Positions 1-8,789 of a DNA stretch of 64,000 nucleotides are shown here, one piece after another (the stretch's first letter is position 1; each line of letters starts with the position of its first letter). The notes under the pieces were generated by a model, which saw only the letters and a program-made list of their open reading frames with translations, ran no database searches and was not told where the DNA came from. The stretch is from Roseovarius sp. EL26 (GTDB taxonomy: Bacteria; Pseudomonadota; Alphaproteobacteria; Rhodobacterales; Rhodobacteraceae): the NCBI RefSeq assembly GCF_900327775.1, contig NZ_OUMZ01000007.1, positions 186,115 to 250,114 on the forward strand. The letters are read 5' to 3'. Position numbers and translations under genes: made by a program.

Positions 1-1095
1 TCTGCATCGATCATCATTCAGCTTCTGACCGCCATGGTTCCAGCATTGGAACAGCTTAAGAAAGAAGGCGAGCAGGGCCGCAAGAAGATCAACCAATACA
101 CGCGCTTCGGTACTGTTGGTCTGGCCACGTTGCAATCCTACGGTCTCGCCGTCAGCATGCAATCGGGCGATCTGGTCACCAATCCGGGCTTCTTCTTTAT
201 TGCCAGCTGCATGATCACACTGGTCGGTGGCACGATGTTCCTGATGTGGCTGGGTGAGCAAATCACCGCCCGCGGCATCGGTAACGGTATTTCCCTGATC
301 ATCTTCGTTGGTATCATCGCCGAAGTGCCTGCCGCTCTGGCGCAATTCCTTGCCTCGGGTCGTTCTGGTGCGGTTAGCCCCGCCGTGATCATCAGTGTTT
401 TGGTGATGATTGTTGCTGTGATTGCCTTTGTTGTGTTCATGGAACGCAGCCTGCGCAAGATCCACATTCAATACCCCCGCCGCCAGGTGGGCATGAAGGT
501 CTATGATGGCGGCTCAAGCCACTTGCCGGTTAAAGTAAACCCAGCCGGTGTTATCCCAGCGATCTTTGCCAGCTCACTGCTACTGCTGCCGATCACCGTT
601 AGCACCTTCTCGGGCAATCAATCTGGCGGTTTCATGTCGGTTGTTCTGGCCTACTTTGGCCCCGGTCAGCCGCTCTATCTGGCGTTCTTCACGCTGATGA
701 TCGTGTTCTTCGCTTACTTCTATACCTTCAATGTGGCGTTCAAGCCTGATGATGTTGCGGATAACCTCAAAAACCAGAACGGTTTCATTCCGGGCATTCG
801 CCCAGGCAAGAAAACCGCCGAATATCTGGAATATGTGGTCAACCGGGTTCTGGTCATCGGTGCGGCCTACCTTGCGGCAGTTTGTCTCTTACCTGAAATT
901 ATGCGTAGCCAATTCCAAATTCCGTTTTACTTTGGTGGCACGTCGGTTCTTATTGTGGTCTCGGTCACAATGGATACAATCCAGCAAGTGCAATCGCACC
1001 TTCTGGCGCATCAATATGAGGGCCTGATCGAAAAATCACAATTGAGCGGCAAAGGTAAAAAGCGCGCTCGCAGAAAGGGAGCTGCTCGTCGATGA
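1..1095 (+). CDS. secY: Protein translocase subunit SecY, 5' end cut by window edge
   Basis: SecY is the pore-forming subunit of the SecYEG translocon in the inner membrane; it passes unfolded preproteins and inserts membrane proteins. The reading frame is already open at base 1, where the codons give [16 protein letters not shown], a typical early SecY segment, so the true start lies upstream and the Met at base 34 is internal. The visible 364 codons hold most of the ten membrane helices, including [12 protein letters not shown] and the cytosolic loop with [20 protein letters not shown], and a basic C-terminus. The stop overlaps the adk start by four bases (ATGA), as expected in the spc/alpha operon. 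Identity is near certain. Confidence 0.97.
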   Translation, partial: SASIIIQLLTAMVPALEQLKKEGEQGRKKINQYTRFGTVGLATLQSYGLAVSMQSGDLVTNPGFFFIASCMITLVGGTMFLMWLGEQITARGIGNGISLIIFVGIIAEVPAALAQFLASGRSGAVSPAVIISVLVMIVAVIAFVVFMERSLRKIHIQYPRRQVGMKVYDGGSSHLPVKVNPAGVIPAIFASSLLLLPITVSTFSGNQSGGFMSVVLAYFGPGQPLYLAFFTLMIVFFAYFYTFNVAFKPDDVADNLKNQNGFIPGIRPGKKTAEYLEYVVNRVLVIGAAYLAAVCLLPEIMRSQFQIPFYFGGTSVLIVVSVTMDTIQQVQSHLLAHQYEGLIEKSQLSGKGKKRARRKGAARR

Positions 1096-1736
1096 ACATC
1101 ATTCTTCTCGGACCACCGGGTGCCGGTAAAGGCACACAAGCACATATCTTGGTTGATGAACGCAACATGACCCAACTGTCTACTGGGGACATGTTACGCG
1201 AAGCCAAAGATAGCGGGACCGAGATGGGCAAAATTGTTGCCGATGTTATGGCGCGTGGCGATCTGGTCACCGATGAGATCGTGATCGGCCTGATCCGCGA
1301 AAAGCTACAAGGCGAAAAGGGTGGGGGCTTCATCTTTGATGGCTTCCCCCGCACGCTGCCACAGGCGGATGCTTTGGGCAAACTGCTGGAAGAATGCGGC
1401 GAAACACTCGATGCCGTGATTGAGATGCAAGTCGACGACAGCGCATTGGTCAGCCGCATCACCGCACGGTCAACCTGTGCAGGCTGTGGTGAAGTGTACA
1501 ACGACATAACCAAACCGATCCCAGCCGATGAAACCTGCACCAAATGCGGTCAGGCCAAAGGCTTTAACCGTCGCGCGGACGATAACGAGGACAGCCTCAA
1601 AAACCGCCTGATGGAATATTACAAAAAGACTTCACCACTGCTGGGCTATTACTATGCCAAAGGCATGCTGGAGTCGGTCAATGGTCTGGGCGAAATTGAC
1701 GAGGTGAAAGCCTCGATTTCTAACGCGCTTGGCTAA
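1092..1736 (+). CDS. adk: Adenylate kinase, zinc-binding lid type
   Basis: Adenylate kinase catalyses ATP + AMP = 2 ADP in the cytoplasm and balances adenylate charge. The 214-residue product has the normal full length. The P-loop GPPGAGKGT is at residues 7-15, followed by the AMP-binding region (LSTGDMLR) and DGFPRT near 83-88. The LID carries four cysteines at about 129, 132, 149 and 152 (CxxC-x16-CxxC), so this is the zinc-binding long form. The ATG overlaps the secY stop (ATGA), indicating translational coupling. The order secY-adk-rpsM is common in bacteria. A GC-rich hairpin follows shortly after the stop. Confidence 0.97.
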   Translation: MNIILLGPPGAGKGTQAHILVDERNMTQLSTGDMLREAKDSGTEMGKIVADVMARGDLVTDEIVIGLIREKLQGEKGGGFIFDGFPRTLPQADALGKLLEECGETLDAVIEMQVDDSALVSRITARSTCAGCGEVYNDITKPIPADETCTKCGQAKGFNRRADDNEDSLKNRLMEYYKKTSPLLGYYYAKGMLESVNGLGEIDEVKASISNALG

Positions 1737-1744
1737 ATGATTCT

Positions 1745-1765
1745 GCGGGGTCTTGACGGCCCCGC
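1745..1765 (+). terminator. GC-rich hairpin after adk
   Basis: Six-base arms GCGGGG (1745-1750) and CCCCGC (1760-1765) flank a 9-nt loop, starting 8 nt after the adk stop. Only a short T-poor tract (GATTTCC) follows, so it could be an attenuator or RNA stabiliser rather than a full terminator; the ribosomal genes downstream may be read partly through it. Confidence 0.4.
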
Positions 1766-1785
1766 GATTTCCTCATAACCAGCGC

Positions 1786-1801
1786 TATCTCTATAGAGAT
1801 A
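1786..1801. repeat. 16-bp perfect palindrome in the rpsM leader
   Basis: TATCTCTATAGAGATA reads the same on both strands over 16 bases. It lies 139 bp before the rpsM start, inside the 203-bp gap between adk and rpsM. The same gap also holds a GCCCGA/TCGGGC hairpin (arms 1857-1862 and 1875-1880). It could be a protein operator, part of a promoter or part of a structured mRNA leader; the sequence alone does not decide. Confidence 0.5.
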
Positions 1802-1939
1802 CGATTCTTTAACCGGGTCGCCCCCGGCGAGAATCGATCACCTGAATTCAGCTGCGGCCCGATGCTTAAACGCTTCGGGCTTACGTTGTGAAAAAAGGGT
1901 CTGGTACTACGGACCCGCAACGCAAAAGGAAAATGACAC

Positions 1940-2308
1940 TTGGCACGTATCGCCGGCGTTAACATCCCGACCCACAAACGGGTCCCGATCGCCCTGACTT
2001 ATATCACTGGAATTGGCCACACTTCGGCTAAAGCCATCTGCGAAGCCGTCAACATTGACGCCTCACGTCGTGTAAATGAACTCAGCGATGCTGAAGTTCT
2101 GGCCGTTCGTGAGCACATCGACGCCACATACAACGTCGAAGGTGACCTGCGCCGCGAAACGCAGATGAACATCAAACGCCTGATGGATCTCGGCTGCTAC
2201 CGTGGCCTGCGCCACCGTCGTAACCTGCCGGTTCGCGGTCAGCGTACTCACACAAACGCACGTACACGCAAAGGCCCTGCAAAGGCCATTGCTGGCAAGA
2301 AGAAATAA
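1940..2308 (+). CDS. rpsM: 30S ribosomal protein S13
   Basis: S13 sits in the head of the small ribosomal subunit and contacts the P-site tRNA and the B1 bridges to the large subunit. The 122-residue product begins [15 protein letters not shown] and ends in the basic tail [12 protein letters not shown], both typical of S13. The start codon is TTG, the only start that gives the conserved N-terminus; an AAAAGGA ribosome site lies about 10 nt upstream, and the nearby ATG at 1933 is out of frame. rpsK follows after 13 nt with an excellent Shine-Dalgarno site, so the two are cotranscribed. A structured 203-bp leader precedes this gene. Confidence 0.97.
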   Translation: MARIAGVNIPTHKRVPIALTYITGIGHTSAKAICEAVNIDASRRVNELSDAEVLAVREHIDATYNVEGDLRRETQMNIKRLMDLGCYRGLRHRRNLPVRGQRTHTNARTRKGPAKAIAGKKK

Positions 2309-2321
2309 GGAGGGCTGATCA

Positions 2322-2711
2322 ATGGCACGTGATACCAAACGCACCAAAAAGAAGGTCTCCAAGAACATCGCCACTGGCGTTGCTCACGTGAACTCTTCTT
2401 TCAACAACACCAAAATCCTGATCTCTGACGTTCAGGGCAATGCTATCGCATGGTCGTCCGCGGGCACCATGGGCTTCAAAGGGTCGCGTAAATCGACACC
2501 TTACGCCGCTCAGATGGCTGCCGAAGACGCAGGCCGCAAGGCTCAGGATCATGGCATGAAAACTCTCGAAGTCGAAGTTCAAGGCCCAGGTTCGGGTCGT
2601 GAATCAGCACTGCGTGCTCTGGCTGCAGTTGGTTTCAACATCACTTCGATCCGTGATGTGACCCCAATCGCACACAACGGCTGCCGCCCACCAAAGCGTC
2701 GTCGGGTTTAA
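2322..2711 (+). CDS. rpsK: 30S ribosomal protein S11
   Basis: S11 is a platform protein of the 30S subunit that helps form the mRNA exit channel. The 129-residue product has the usual length and the family signatures: [21 protein letters not shown] near the N-terminus, [11 protein letters not shown] in the middle and the C-terminal CRPPKRRRV. The ribosome site AAGGAGGG overlaps the rpsM stop and lies 7-8 nt before the ATG. Next comes rpoA after 116 nt, in the standard S13-S11-alpha-L17 order of the alpha operon; S4 (rpsD) is absent here, as is usual in alphaproteobacteria. Confidence 0.97.
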   Translation: MARDTKRTKKKVSKNIATGVAHVNSSFNNTKILISDVQGNAIAWSSAGTMGFKGSRKSTPYAAQMAAEDAGRKAQDHGMKTLEVEVQGPGSGRESALRALAAVGFNITSIRDVTPIAHNGCRPPKRRRV

Positions 2712-2827
2712 TCCGCAATTATTAGGGTGGGGCTGGGTGATTTTTCCCGGTCCCATTCCGTCAATTTGTAACCTCGGGCGTTTCCGGCATTTGGACATGG
2801 AGCCGGGAACAAGAATGGAGGGACAGC

Positions 2828-3844
2828 ATGATCCATAAGAACTGGGCAGAACTGATCAAGCCAACACAGTTGGACGTAAAACCGGGCAATGACCCGCTGC
2901 GTCAAGCTGTTGTAACGGCAGAGCCGCTGGAACGCGGTTTTGGTCTGACACTTGGCAACGCGCTGCGTCGCGTGCTTTTGTCGTCGCTGCAAGGCGCAGC
3001 CATCACAAGCATTCAGATCGATAACGTTCTGCATGAATTCTCATCCGTTGCTGGTGTACGTGAAGACGTCACCGACATGGTTCTGAACCTGAAGGGCGTT
3101 GCCCTGCGTATGGAAGTCGAAGGGCCTAAGCGCCTGTCGATCACTGCAAAAGGTCCGGGCGTTGTAACGGCTGCTGACATCACTGACAGTGCTGGCATCG
3201 AAATCCTGAACAAAGAGCACGTTATCTGTCACCTTGATGACGGCGCGGATCTGTTCATGGAACTGACCGTCAATACAGGCAAAGGCTACGTTGCCGCCGA
3301 CAAGAACAAACCAGAAGATGCGCCAATTGGCCTGATCCCGGTTGATGCGATCTATTCGCCTGTTGTTCGCGTCAGCTACGACGTTCAGCCAACACGTGAA
3401 GGTCAGGTTCTCGATTATGACAAACTGACCATGAAAGTTGAAACAGACGGCTCACTGACGCCTGACGATGCCGTGGCATTTGCTGCGCGTATTCTTCAGG
3501 ATCAATTGTCGATCTTCGTCAACTTCGAAGAGCCAGAAGCTGCCGGTCGTCAGGACGAAGACGATGGTCTCGAGTTCAACCCACTTCTGCTCAAGAAAGT
3601 GGACGAGCTGGAACTGTCTGTGCGTTCGGCCAACTGCCTCAAGAACGACAACATCGTTTACATCGGCGATCTCATCCAAAAGACCGAAGCAGAAATGCTG
3701 CGCACGCCAAACTTTGGCCGCAAGTCGCTTAACGAGATCAAAGAAGTGTTGTCCGGAATGGGCCTGCACCTCGGCATGGACGTCGAAGACTGGCCACCCG
3801 ACAACATCGAAGATCTGGCGAAAAAGTTCGAAGACGCTTTCTAA
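2828..3844 (+). CDS. rpoA: DNA-directed RNA polymerase subunit alpha
   Basis: The alpha subunit dimerises to nucleate RNA polymerase assembly, and its C-terminal domain contacts UP elements and activators. The 338-residue product starts [15 protein letters not shown], has the N-terminal dimerisation motif [21 protein letters not shown] (split here over about residues 38-58) and the C-terminal domain segments [16 protein letters not shown] and [13 protein letters not shown]. Length is normal. The ribosome site is GGAGGGA, about 8 nt before ATG. rplQ follows after a 131-bp spacer containing nested palindromes. Confidence 0.97.
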   Translation: MIHKNWAELIKPTQLDVKPGNDPLRQAVVTAEPLERGFGLTLGNALRRVLLSSLQGAAITSIQIDNVLHEFSSVAGVREDVTDMVLNLKGVALRMEVEGPKRLSITAKGPGVVTAADITDSAGIEILNKEHVICHLDDGADLFMELTVNTGKGYVAADKNKPEDAPIGLIPVDAIYSPVVRVSYDVQPTREGQVLDYDKLTMKVETDGSLTPDDAVAFAARILQDQLSIFVNFEEPEAAGRQDEDDGLEFNPLLLKKVDELELSVRSANCLKNDNIVYIGDLIQKTEAEMLRTPNFGRKSLNEIKEVLSGMGLHLGMDVEDWPPDNIEDLAKKFEDAF

Positions 3845-3865
3845 AGCCAGAAACGTACAAAAACC

Positions 3866-3891
3866 GCGTACAGGTTGTACAACTTGTACGC
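3866..3891. repeat. Nested GTACA palindromes between rpoA and rplQ
   Basis: Arms GCGTACA (3866-3872) and TGTACGC (3885-3891) enclose a perfect 10-bp palindrome, GTTGTACAAC (3874-3883), and an overlapping 13-base GTACAA-C-TTGTAC element (3877-3889). A further GTACAA lies at 3855-3860. Only 22 nt after the rpoA stop, it may be an RNA hairpin that tunes rplQ expression or a processing site. No poly-T tract follows, so it is not a standard terminator. Confidence 0.45.
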
Positions 3892-3975
3892 AAATTCCGG
3901 GCAATCCCGCCCCAAGGAGAGTTGGCGACACGCATCGCTGGCCAGACAAAGCAAAAAAACACTTAGGAGACTACA

Positions 3976-4392
3976 ATGCGTCACGCACGAGGCTATCGCC
4001 GCCTGAACCGGACCCACGAACACCGCAAGGCTCTGTGGGCCAACATGGCCGGCTCGCTCATCGAACATGAGCAAATCAAAACAACTTTGCCAAAAGCAAA
4101 AGAACTGCGCCCGATCATCGAAAAGCTGATCACTTTGGGTAAACGCGGCGATTTGCACGCGCGTCGTCAGGCCGCAGCACAGTTGAAAGAAGATCAATAC
4201 GTTAGCAAACTGTTTGATATTCTTGGCCCCCGCTACAAAGAGCGTCAGGGTGGCTATGTCCGCGTCTTGAAGGCCGGCTTCCGTTATGGCGACATGGCAC
4301 CAATGGCGATCATCGAATTCGTTGACCGCGACGTTGATGCCAAAGGCGCAGCTGACAAAGCCCGCGTTGCAGCAGAAGAAGCTGCTGAATAA
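3976..4392 (+). CDS. rplQ: 50S ribosomal protein L17
   Basis: L17 is a large-subunit protein near the peptide exit tunnel. The 138-residue product begins [20 protein letters not shown] and contains [18 protein letters not shown], both L17 hallmarks; the C-terminus has a slightly extended alanine/glutamate-rich tail ([14 protein letters not shown]) as in other alphaproteobacteria. The ribosome site TTAGGAGA is about 7 nt before ATG. It is the last gene of the ribosomal operon: a strong rho-independent terminator follows within about 35 nt. Confidence 0.97.
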   Translation: MRHARGYRRLNRTHEHRKALWANMAGSLIEHEQIKTTLPKAKELRPIIEKLITLGKRGDLHARRQAAAQLKEDQYVSKLFDILGPRYKERQGGYVRVLKAGFRYGDMAPMAIIEFVDRDVDAKGAADKARVAAEEAAE

Positions 4393-4423
4393 TAAGAGAA
4401 TTTTTAGCTACGGCTGAGAACAG

Positions 4424-4452
4424 AACCCCTGCCTTTGGCGGGGGTTTTCTTT
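4424..4452 (+). terminator. Rho-independent terminator after rplQ
   Basis: AACCCCTGCC (4424-4433) pairs with GGCGGGGGTT (4437-4446) around a TTT loop, with one T-G pair, and is followed by TTCTTTT. It closes the ribosomal operon before the protease gene. Confidence 0.9.
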
Positions 4453-4522
4453 TGCGAGTAAGACCCTTGTATCTTTTGTCTGCAGATTTCATATCTTTCC
4501 TGCATAGAATTAAGAGGCTCTG

Positions 4523-5902
4523 ATGCTGCGACTTTGTGTTTTGTTATCCATGCTTTTGGCTCCACCTGCCTTGGCCGAAACGCAGGTGCCCAAGTCGCAG
4601 GCCGAAGTCAGTCTGAGCTTTGTGCCTGTGGTCAAGCAAGCGGCCCCCGCCGTGGTAAACATCTATGCCCGTATTATCCATCAGGGACGGCGTAGCCCGT
4701 TTCAGGGCGATCCGTTTTTTGAACATTTCTTCAAAGGTTTAAGTAATCCGCGCCCGCGTATTGAAAACTCACTCGGCTCCGGTGTTATCCTGTCTGAGGA
4801 TGGCATCGTCGTGTCCAACTACCATGTTGTTGGTATGGCCTCAGAAATCCGTGTCGTCGCTCAAGATGGCCGCGAATACGATGCCAAAGTCCTGCTGGGC
4901 GATCAGGAAAGCGACCTGGCCATTCTCAAACTAGAAGATGCAAGTAATCTACCGTACCTAGCGCTTCGCGATTCCGATGACGTGGAAGTGGGAGAGCTGG
5001 TTTTGGCCATCGGCAATCCGTTTGGGGTGGGCCAGACTGTGAGCAGCGGGATCGTCTCGGGCCTTGCCAGATCAGGCACGGCCACCGGTAACAGCCGGGG
5101 ATATTTTATCCAGACAGATGCGCCAATCAATCCAGGAAACTCTGGCGGGGCCTTGGTGGATATTGAAGGCCATCTTATTGGAATCAATACCTCAATCTTG
5201 TCGCGCTCAGGGGGGTCGAATGGCATTGGTTTCGCTATTCCCTCGGCTTTGGTTGCACAGTTCCTGTCTCAAATGCACGAAGGATATGAGGTGTTTCAGC
5301 GCCCTTGGGCGGGGGTGACAGGCCAAACTGTCACTTCAGACGTGGCTGATGGATTGGGGTTGGATCGCCCCGGTGGCTTGATCCTGTCGCAACTCCACAT
5401 GCAAAGCCCGTTTCGCGACGCCGGGTTTGAATCCGGTGATATCATTGCCGCAGTAGATGACTATTCGGTCAATACGCCGGCTGAGATGATTTACCGTATG
5501 TCGGTGGCAGGAATTGGCAAGGAATCTCTAGTTACCCGCATTCGAGATGGGCAGAGCGAGGACATCGCGGTTGCCCTGATGGCAGCACCAGAAACGCCAG
5601 ATCGGGACACGATGACAACCGGGCGCGAATCACCTGTGCCGGAGCTGGTTCTATCAACCATCAATCCAGCGGTGATTGCCGAGTATAACCTGCCGCTGAT
5701 GTCGGAAGGGGCGATTGTCGAAGATCCCGGTCCTATCGGCGCACGTTTGGGGTTGCGCCACGGGGATGTAGTCGCCGAAGTTAACGGGCGGCCAATCCTT
5801 AATAGCAATATGGCTGCCACCCTGATGCGCAAGACGCGTGAGTATCTGCGCCTTGATGTTATGCGTGGCTCGCGTCGGCTGTCTTTGCGTTATAAGCTCT
5901 GA
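4523..5902 (+). CDS. HtrA/DegP-family periplasmic serine protease (Do-like)
   Basis: A periplasmic quality-control protease of the HtrA family. The 459-residue product has an N-terminal signal peptide ending near PALA-ET (residue 19), then a trypsin-like domain with the full catalytic triad: His101 in SNYHVVG, Asp131 in ESDLAIL and Ser207 in GNSGGAL. Two PDZ-like domains follow, roughly residues 250-350 and 380-455, which normally bind exposed C-termini and gate activity. The start is ATG with AAGAGG just upstream; the gene lies after the rplQ terminator, so it has its own promoter. rarA begins 2 nt after its stop, so the pair is cotranscribed. DegP, DegQ or DegS subfamily cannot be settled by eye; two PDZ domains argue against DegS. 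Confidence 0.92.
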   Translation: MLRLCVLLSMLLAPPALAETQVPKSQAEVSLSFVPVVKQAAPAVVNIYARIIHQGRRSPFQGDPFFEHFFKGLSNPRPRIENSLGSGVILSEDGIVVSNYHVVGMASEIRVVAQDGREYDAKVLLGDQESDLAILKLEDASNLPYLALRDSDDVEVGELVLAIGNPFGVGQTVSSGIVSGLARSGTATGNSRGYFIQTDAPINPGNSGGALVDIEGHLIGINTSILSRSGGSNGIGFAIPSALVAQFLSQMHEGYEVFQRPWAGVTGQTVTSDVADGLGLDRPGGLILSQLHMQSPFRDAGFESGDIIAAVDDYSVNTPAEMIYRMSVAGIGKESLVTRIRDGQSEDIAVALMAAPETPDRDTMTTGRESPVPELVLSTINPAVIAEYNLPLMSEGAIVEDPGPIGARLGLRHGDVVAEVNGRPILNSNMAATLMRKTREYLRLDVMRGSRRLSLRYKL

Positions 5903-5904
5903 TC

Positions 5905-7215
5905 ATGTCTGACCTGTTTTCCTCATCGACTTCTGACGCGCCACAAACCGCACCCCATCCGTTGGCCGACCGGCTGCGCCCGCGCCGTTTGGCGGAGGTG
6001 ATTGGTCAGGAACAGGTTCTTGGCCCTGATGCGCCGCTTGGCGTCATGCTGGCGTCTGGCAGCCTTTCATCGCTCATATTGTGGGGCCCACCGGGAGTGG
6101 GGAAAACCACAATCGCGCGCTTATTGGCGGATGAAACAGACCTGCGTTTTGTGCAGATCAGTGCGATCTTTACTGGTGTTCCTGAGCTGCGCAAAGTTTT
6201 TGAGGAAGCTCGCTTGCGTCGATCAAACGGGCAGGGGACGCTTTTGTTTGTGGATGAAATCCATCGCTTCAATAAAGCGCAACAGGACGGTTTTTTGCCG
6301 TACATGGAGGATGGCACCATTCTTCTGGTCGGGGCAACCACGGAAAACCCCTCGTTTGAGCTCAACGCCGCTTTGCTTAGCCGGGCGCAGGTGCTGGTGT
6401 TGGAGCGGTTGGAATTGGCTGAGCTCGAACGGTTGGTGCAACGGGCGGAATCAGAATTGAGCTGTGCCTTACCATTAGATGGGCCCGCGCGCGAAGCGTT
6501 GCTGGAAATGGCCGATGGTGATGGTCGGGCTTTGCTAAATCTGATTGAACAGGTGGCGGCATGGAAAGTTGATGGAAAGCTCAACACCGATGCGTTGACC
6601 AAACGTTTGATGAAACGGGCGGCAAAGTACGACAAAGGCGGGGATGAGCATTACAATCTGATCTCAGCCTTGCACAAGTCTGTGCGCGGTTCAGACCCGG
6701 ATGCAGCGCTTTATTGGCTGGCACGCATGTTGGGCGGTGGAGAGGATCCGCGCTACCTTGCACGGCGAATCACACGAATGGCTGTCGAGGATATCGGTTT
6801 GGCCGACCCGCAGGCGCAAACGATCTGTATGCACGCTTGGGAGCTTTATGAACGTCTTGGCAGTCCCGAAGGAGAGCTGGCCTTGGCGCAAGCGGTGACT
6901 TATCTGGCCTTGGCACCTAAGTCGAATGCCACCTATGTGGCTTATAAGGCAGCAATAAATGAGGCCCGACGCACAGGTAGCGAGCCACCACCAAAGCATA
7001 TTCTGAACGCACCAACCAAGTTAATGAAAGAACAGGGCTATGGAGCCGGCTATGCCTATGATCATGATGCCGAGGATGGTTTTTCAGGACAGAATTATTT
7101 TCCCGAAACGATGAAGCGCCCCGTATATTATCACCCGGTAGAGCGTGGTTTTGAACGAGAGCTTAAAAAACGGTTAGATTTTTTCACCAAATTGCGCACT
7201 CGACGAAACCCGTAA
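5905..7215 (+). CDS. rarA: Replication-associated recombination protein A (MgsA/RarA AAA+ ATPase)
   Basis: RarA (MgsA) is a clamp-loader-like AAA+ ATPase that acts at stalled replication forks. The 436-residue product has Walker A GPPGVGKTT at residues 61-69, Walker B with FVDEIHRFNKAQQD near 113-126, sensor-1 GATTENPSFE, and the C-terminal oligomerisation domain with the family signature LPKSNATYVAYKAA-like text (here APKSNATYVAYKAA). Length matches the family. It follows the protease gene by 2 nt. No terminator is visible after the stop; a 605-bp stretch without a convincing gene follows. Confidence 0.95.
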   Translation: MSDLFSSSTSDAPQTAPHPLADRLRPRRLAEVIGQEQVLGPDAPLGVMLASGSLSSLILWGPPGVGKTTIARLLADETDLRFVQISAIFTGVPELRKVFEEARLRRSNGQGTLLFVDEIHRFNKAQQDGFLPYMEDGTILLVGATTENPSFELNAALLSRAQVLVLERLELAELERLVQRAESELSCALPLDGPAREALLEMADGDGRALLNLIEQVAAWKVDGKLNTDALTKRLMKRAAKYDKGGDEHYNLISALHKSVRGSDPDAALYWLARMLGGGEDPRYLARRITRMAVEDIGLADPQAQTICMHAWELYERLGSPEGELALAQAVTYLALAPKSNATYVAYKAAINEARRTGSEPPPKHILNAPTKLMKEQGYGAGYAYDHDAEDGFSGQNYFPETMKRPVYYHPVERGFERELKKRLDFFTKLRTRRNP

Positions 7216-7820
7216 ACCAATTTAGGTCAAGTGTTTTCTGGCGAAAACCCTTGTTACACCAATGCTTTAAGCCTTTGGTAGCGGGAAATTTTAAAAAAAC
7301 ATGATTTGATTAACTAAAGGGTAGATGTGACGGACCTTTCGTGTTTTGTTGGGTCTATGTCGTATTCAGGCTGTTCGCGGGGCTAAATGATCTACAAGAT
7401 TTGGCAGAGATCTCACATCAAGAATGAGATGCGTTCAGCAGATAACCAGGGAGTGCACATGAATCCTGCCGTAAAAAGCGAAGAAGACGATACACCATCT
7501 ATTGGCCCGTCTCGCGGTTTTGGATCATGCCAATCTTTCACAATAAATTACTACCCAATGTGTTGGGAGAGCGTGCAAGGACACATCCTTCAATGCACGC
7601 AATCTAATCTTCTTTGGCCATTCGTGAAGAATGGCCAATTTCGTTTGGCCTGAGCTTGTCAGGCTTCAATTGCCCAGGTGCTGCAAATCCCATTTGAGCA
7701 TCAGGGCCACCAACTTTAGCAGGCTGAATATTCGGCTTTGCAAAGGATAATAACGCTGTAAGGGCGCGGAGCACGGCCATCATTGGCATTTGCGACCTGC
7801 GCAGACAGAAGGAGGGACAG
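7216..7820. other. 605-bp stretch without a convincing gene, before the peptide transporter
   Basis: No open frame here resembles a known protein or has a good start. An 88-codon frame at 7387-7653 has no recognisable motif and an irregular composition. The stretch is more AT-rich in its first part. It holds a perfect hairpin (7614-7638). A binding-protein gene would normally sit in this position before DppB-type permeases; none is present. Promoter and leader of the transporter operon are presumably near the 3' end. Confidence 0.5.
7614..7638. repeat. Perfect 10-bp inverted repeat, 5-nt loop
   Basis: TTGGCCATTC (7614-7623) and GAATGGCCAA (7629-7638) surround GTGAA. A TTTCGTTT tract follows on the plus strand, so it might act as a weak terminator; alternatively it is an operator or the scar of a deleted gene. 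It lies 182 bp before the first permease. Confidence 0.55.
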
Positions 7821-8777
7821 ATGGGAGACATACTAGGGCTCGTTGGAAAGCGGCTCGGATTAGGTTTGGTCATCCTGTTGGTGATCTCGGCCATAATTTT
7901 CTTTATGATCGAGTTGCTGCCAGGAGATGTTGCACAAGCCGTGCTTGGCCAAGGTGCAACCGAGGAAAACCTTGCTGCGTTGCGTAAAGAGATGGGGTTG
8001 GATCAACCCGCGATCGTACGCTACCTTGATTGGCTCCGTGGGGCTGTTGTGTTCAATTTTGGTACATCGATTGTAACGGGTGATTCCGTTGCTGCTGCCA
8101 TCAGCGAACGATTTGCAAATACGCTGTTCCTGGCCGCTTATGCTGCCATGATCGCTATACCGATCTCGATCTTGTTGGGTGTTGTGGTGGCCTTGCTGCG
8201 CAATTCCATCTTTGACCGCGTTGCTAACGTTGTCACACTGTCGTTCATTTCATCACCTGAGTTTTTTCTCGGCTACATCCTTATTCTTTACTTTGCGGTG
8301 AAGTGGGGCATGTTCCCGGCGATTGCCAGCCTGAATGATGACATGACACTTTTGGACAAGATGTACCGGACATTCCTGCCCGCCTTGACGATGGTTCTGG
8401 TGGTCACGGCCCATATGATGCGGATGACACGCGCCGCGATTATCAACCTCTTGGCTTCGCCTTATATCGAAATGGCCCGCCTGAAAGGTGTGCCGCCATG
8501 GCGCGTCATCGTAAAGCACGCTTTGCCAAATGCTTGGGCTCCGATCATCACCGTTGTTGCGTTGAACCTTGCCTATCTGATCACTGGTGTGGTCTTGGTT
8601 GAGGTGGTCTTCGTCTACCCCGGTATCGGACAATTATTGGTAGATGCTGTTGCGAAACGCGACGTTCCCGTTGTGAACGCATGTTGCCTGATTTTCGCTG
8701 CGACCTTCATCTTGCTGAACCTTGCAGCTGACGTTGGCGCAATTCTAACCAACCCGCGTCTGCGGCATCCGAAATAA
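7821..8777 (+). CDS. ABC transporter permease, DppB/OppB-like
   Basis: Inner-membrane permease of a peptide/nickel-type (PepT family) importer. The 318-residue product has an N-terminal helix (GLGLVILLVISAIIFFMIELLPG), the family segment EEMGLDQP-like text (KEMGLDQPAIVRYLDWL) and the EAA-type cytoplasmic loop around residues 205-235 (ARLKGVPPWRVIVKHALPNA) that docks the ATPase. It ends in a typical LAADVGAILTNPRLR tail. The ribosome site AGGAGGG precedes the ATG by 6 nt. The second permease starts 12 nt downstream. The absence of a binding-protein gene just upstream is unusual for this family. Substrate is not predictable; peptides or sugars-peptide-like compounds are possible. Confidence 0.9.
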   Translation: MGDILGLVGKRLGLGLVILLVISAIIFFMIELLPGDVAQAVLGQGATEENLAALRKEMGLDQPAIVRYLDWLRGAVVFNFGTSIVTGDSVAAAISERFANTLFLAAYAAMIAIPISILLGVVVALLRNSIFDRVANVVTLSFISSPEFFLGYILILYFAVKWGMFPAIASLNDDMTLLDKMYRTFLPALTMVLVVTAHMMRMTRAAIINLLASPYIEMARLKGVPPWRVIVKHALPNAWAPIITVVALNLAYLITGVVLVEVVFVYPGIGQLLVDAVAKRDVPVVNACCLIFAATFILLNLAADVGAILTNPRLRHPK

Positions 8778-8789
8778 GGAGGGGATGAC

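Noticed and set aside
7387-7653. 88-codon frame between rarA and the permease gene
   Set aside because: No motif, odd composition and no good ribosome site; kept as intergenic.
7604-7894. 96-codon minus-strand frame across the first permease start
   Set aside because: Overlaps the real permease start and has no start signal or recognisable domain.
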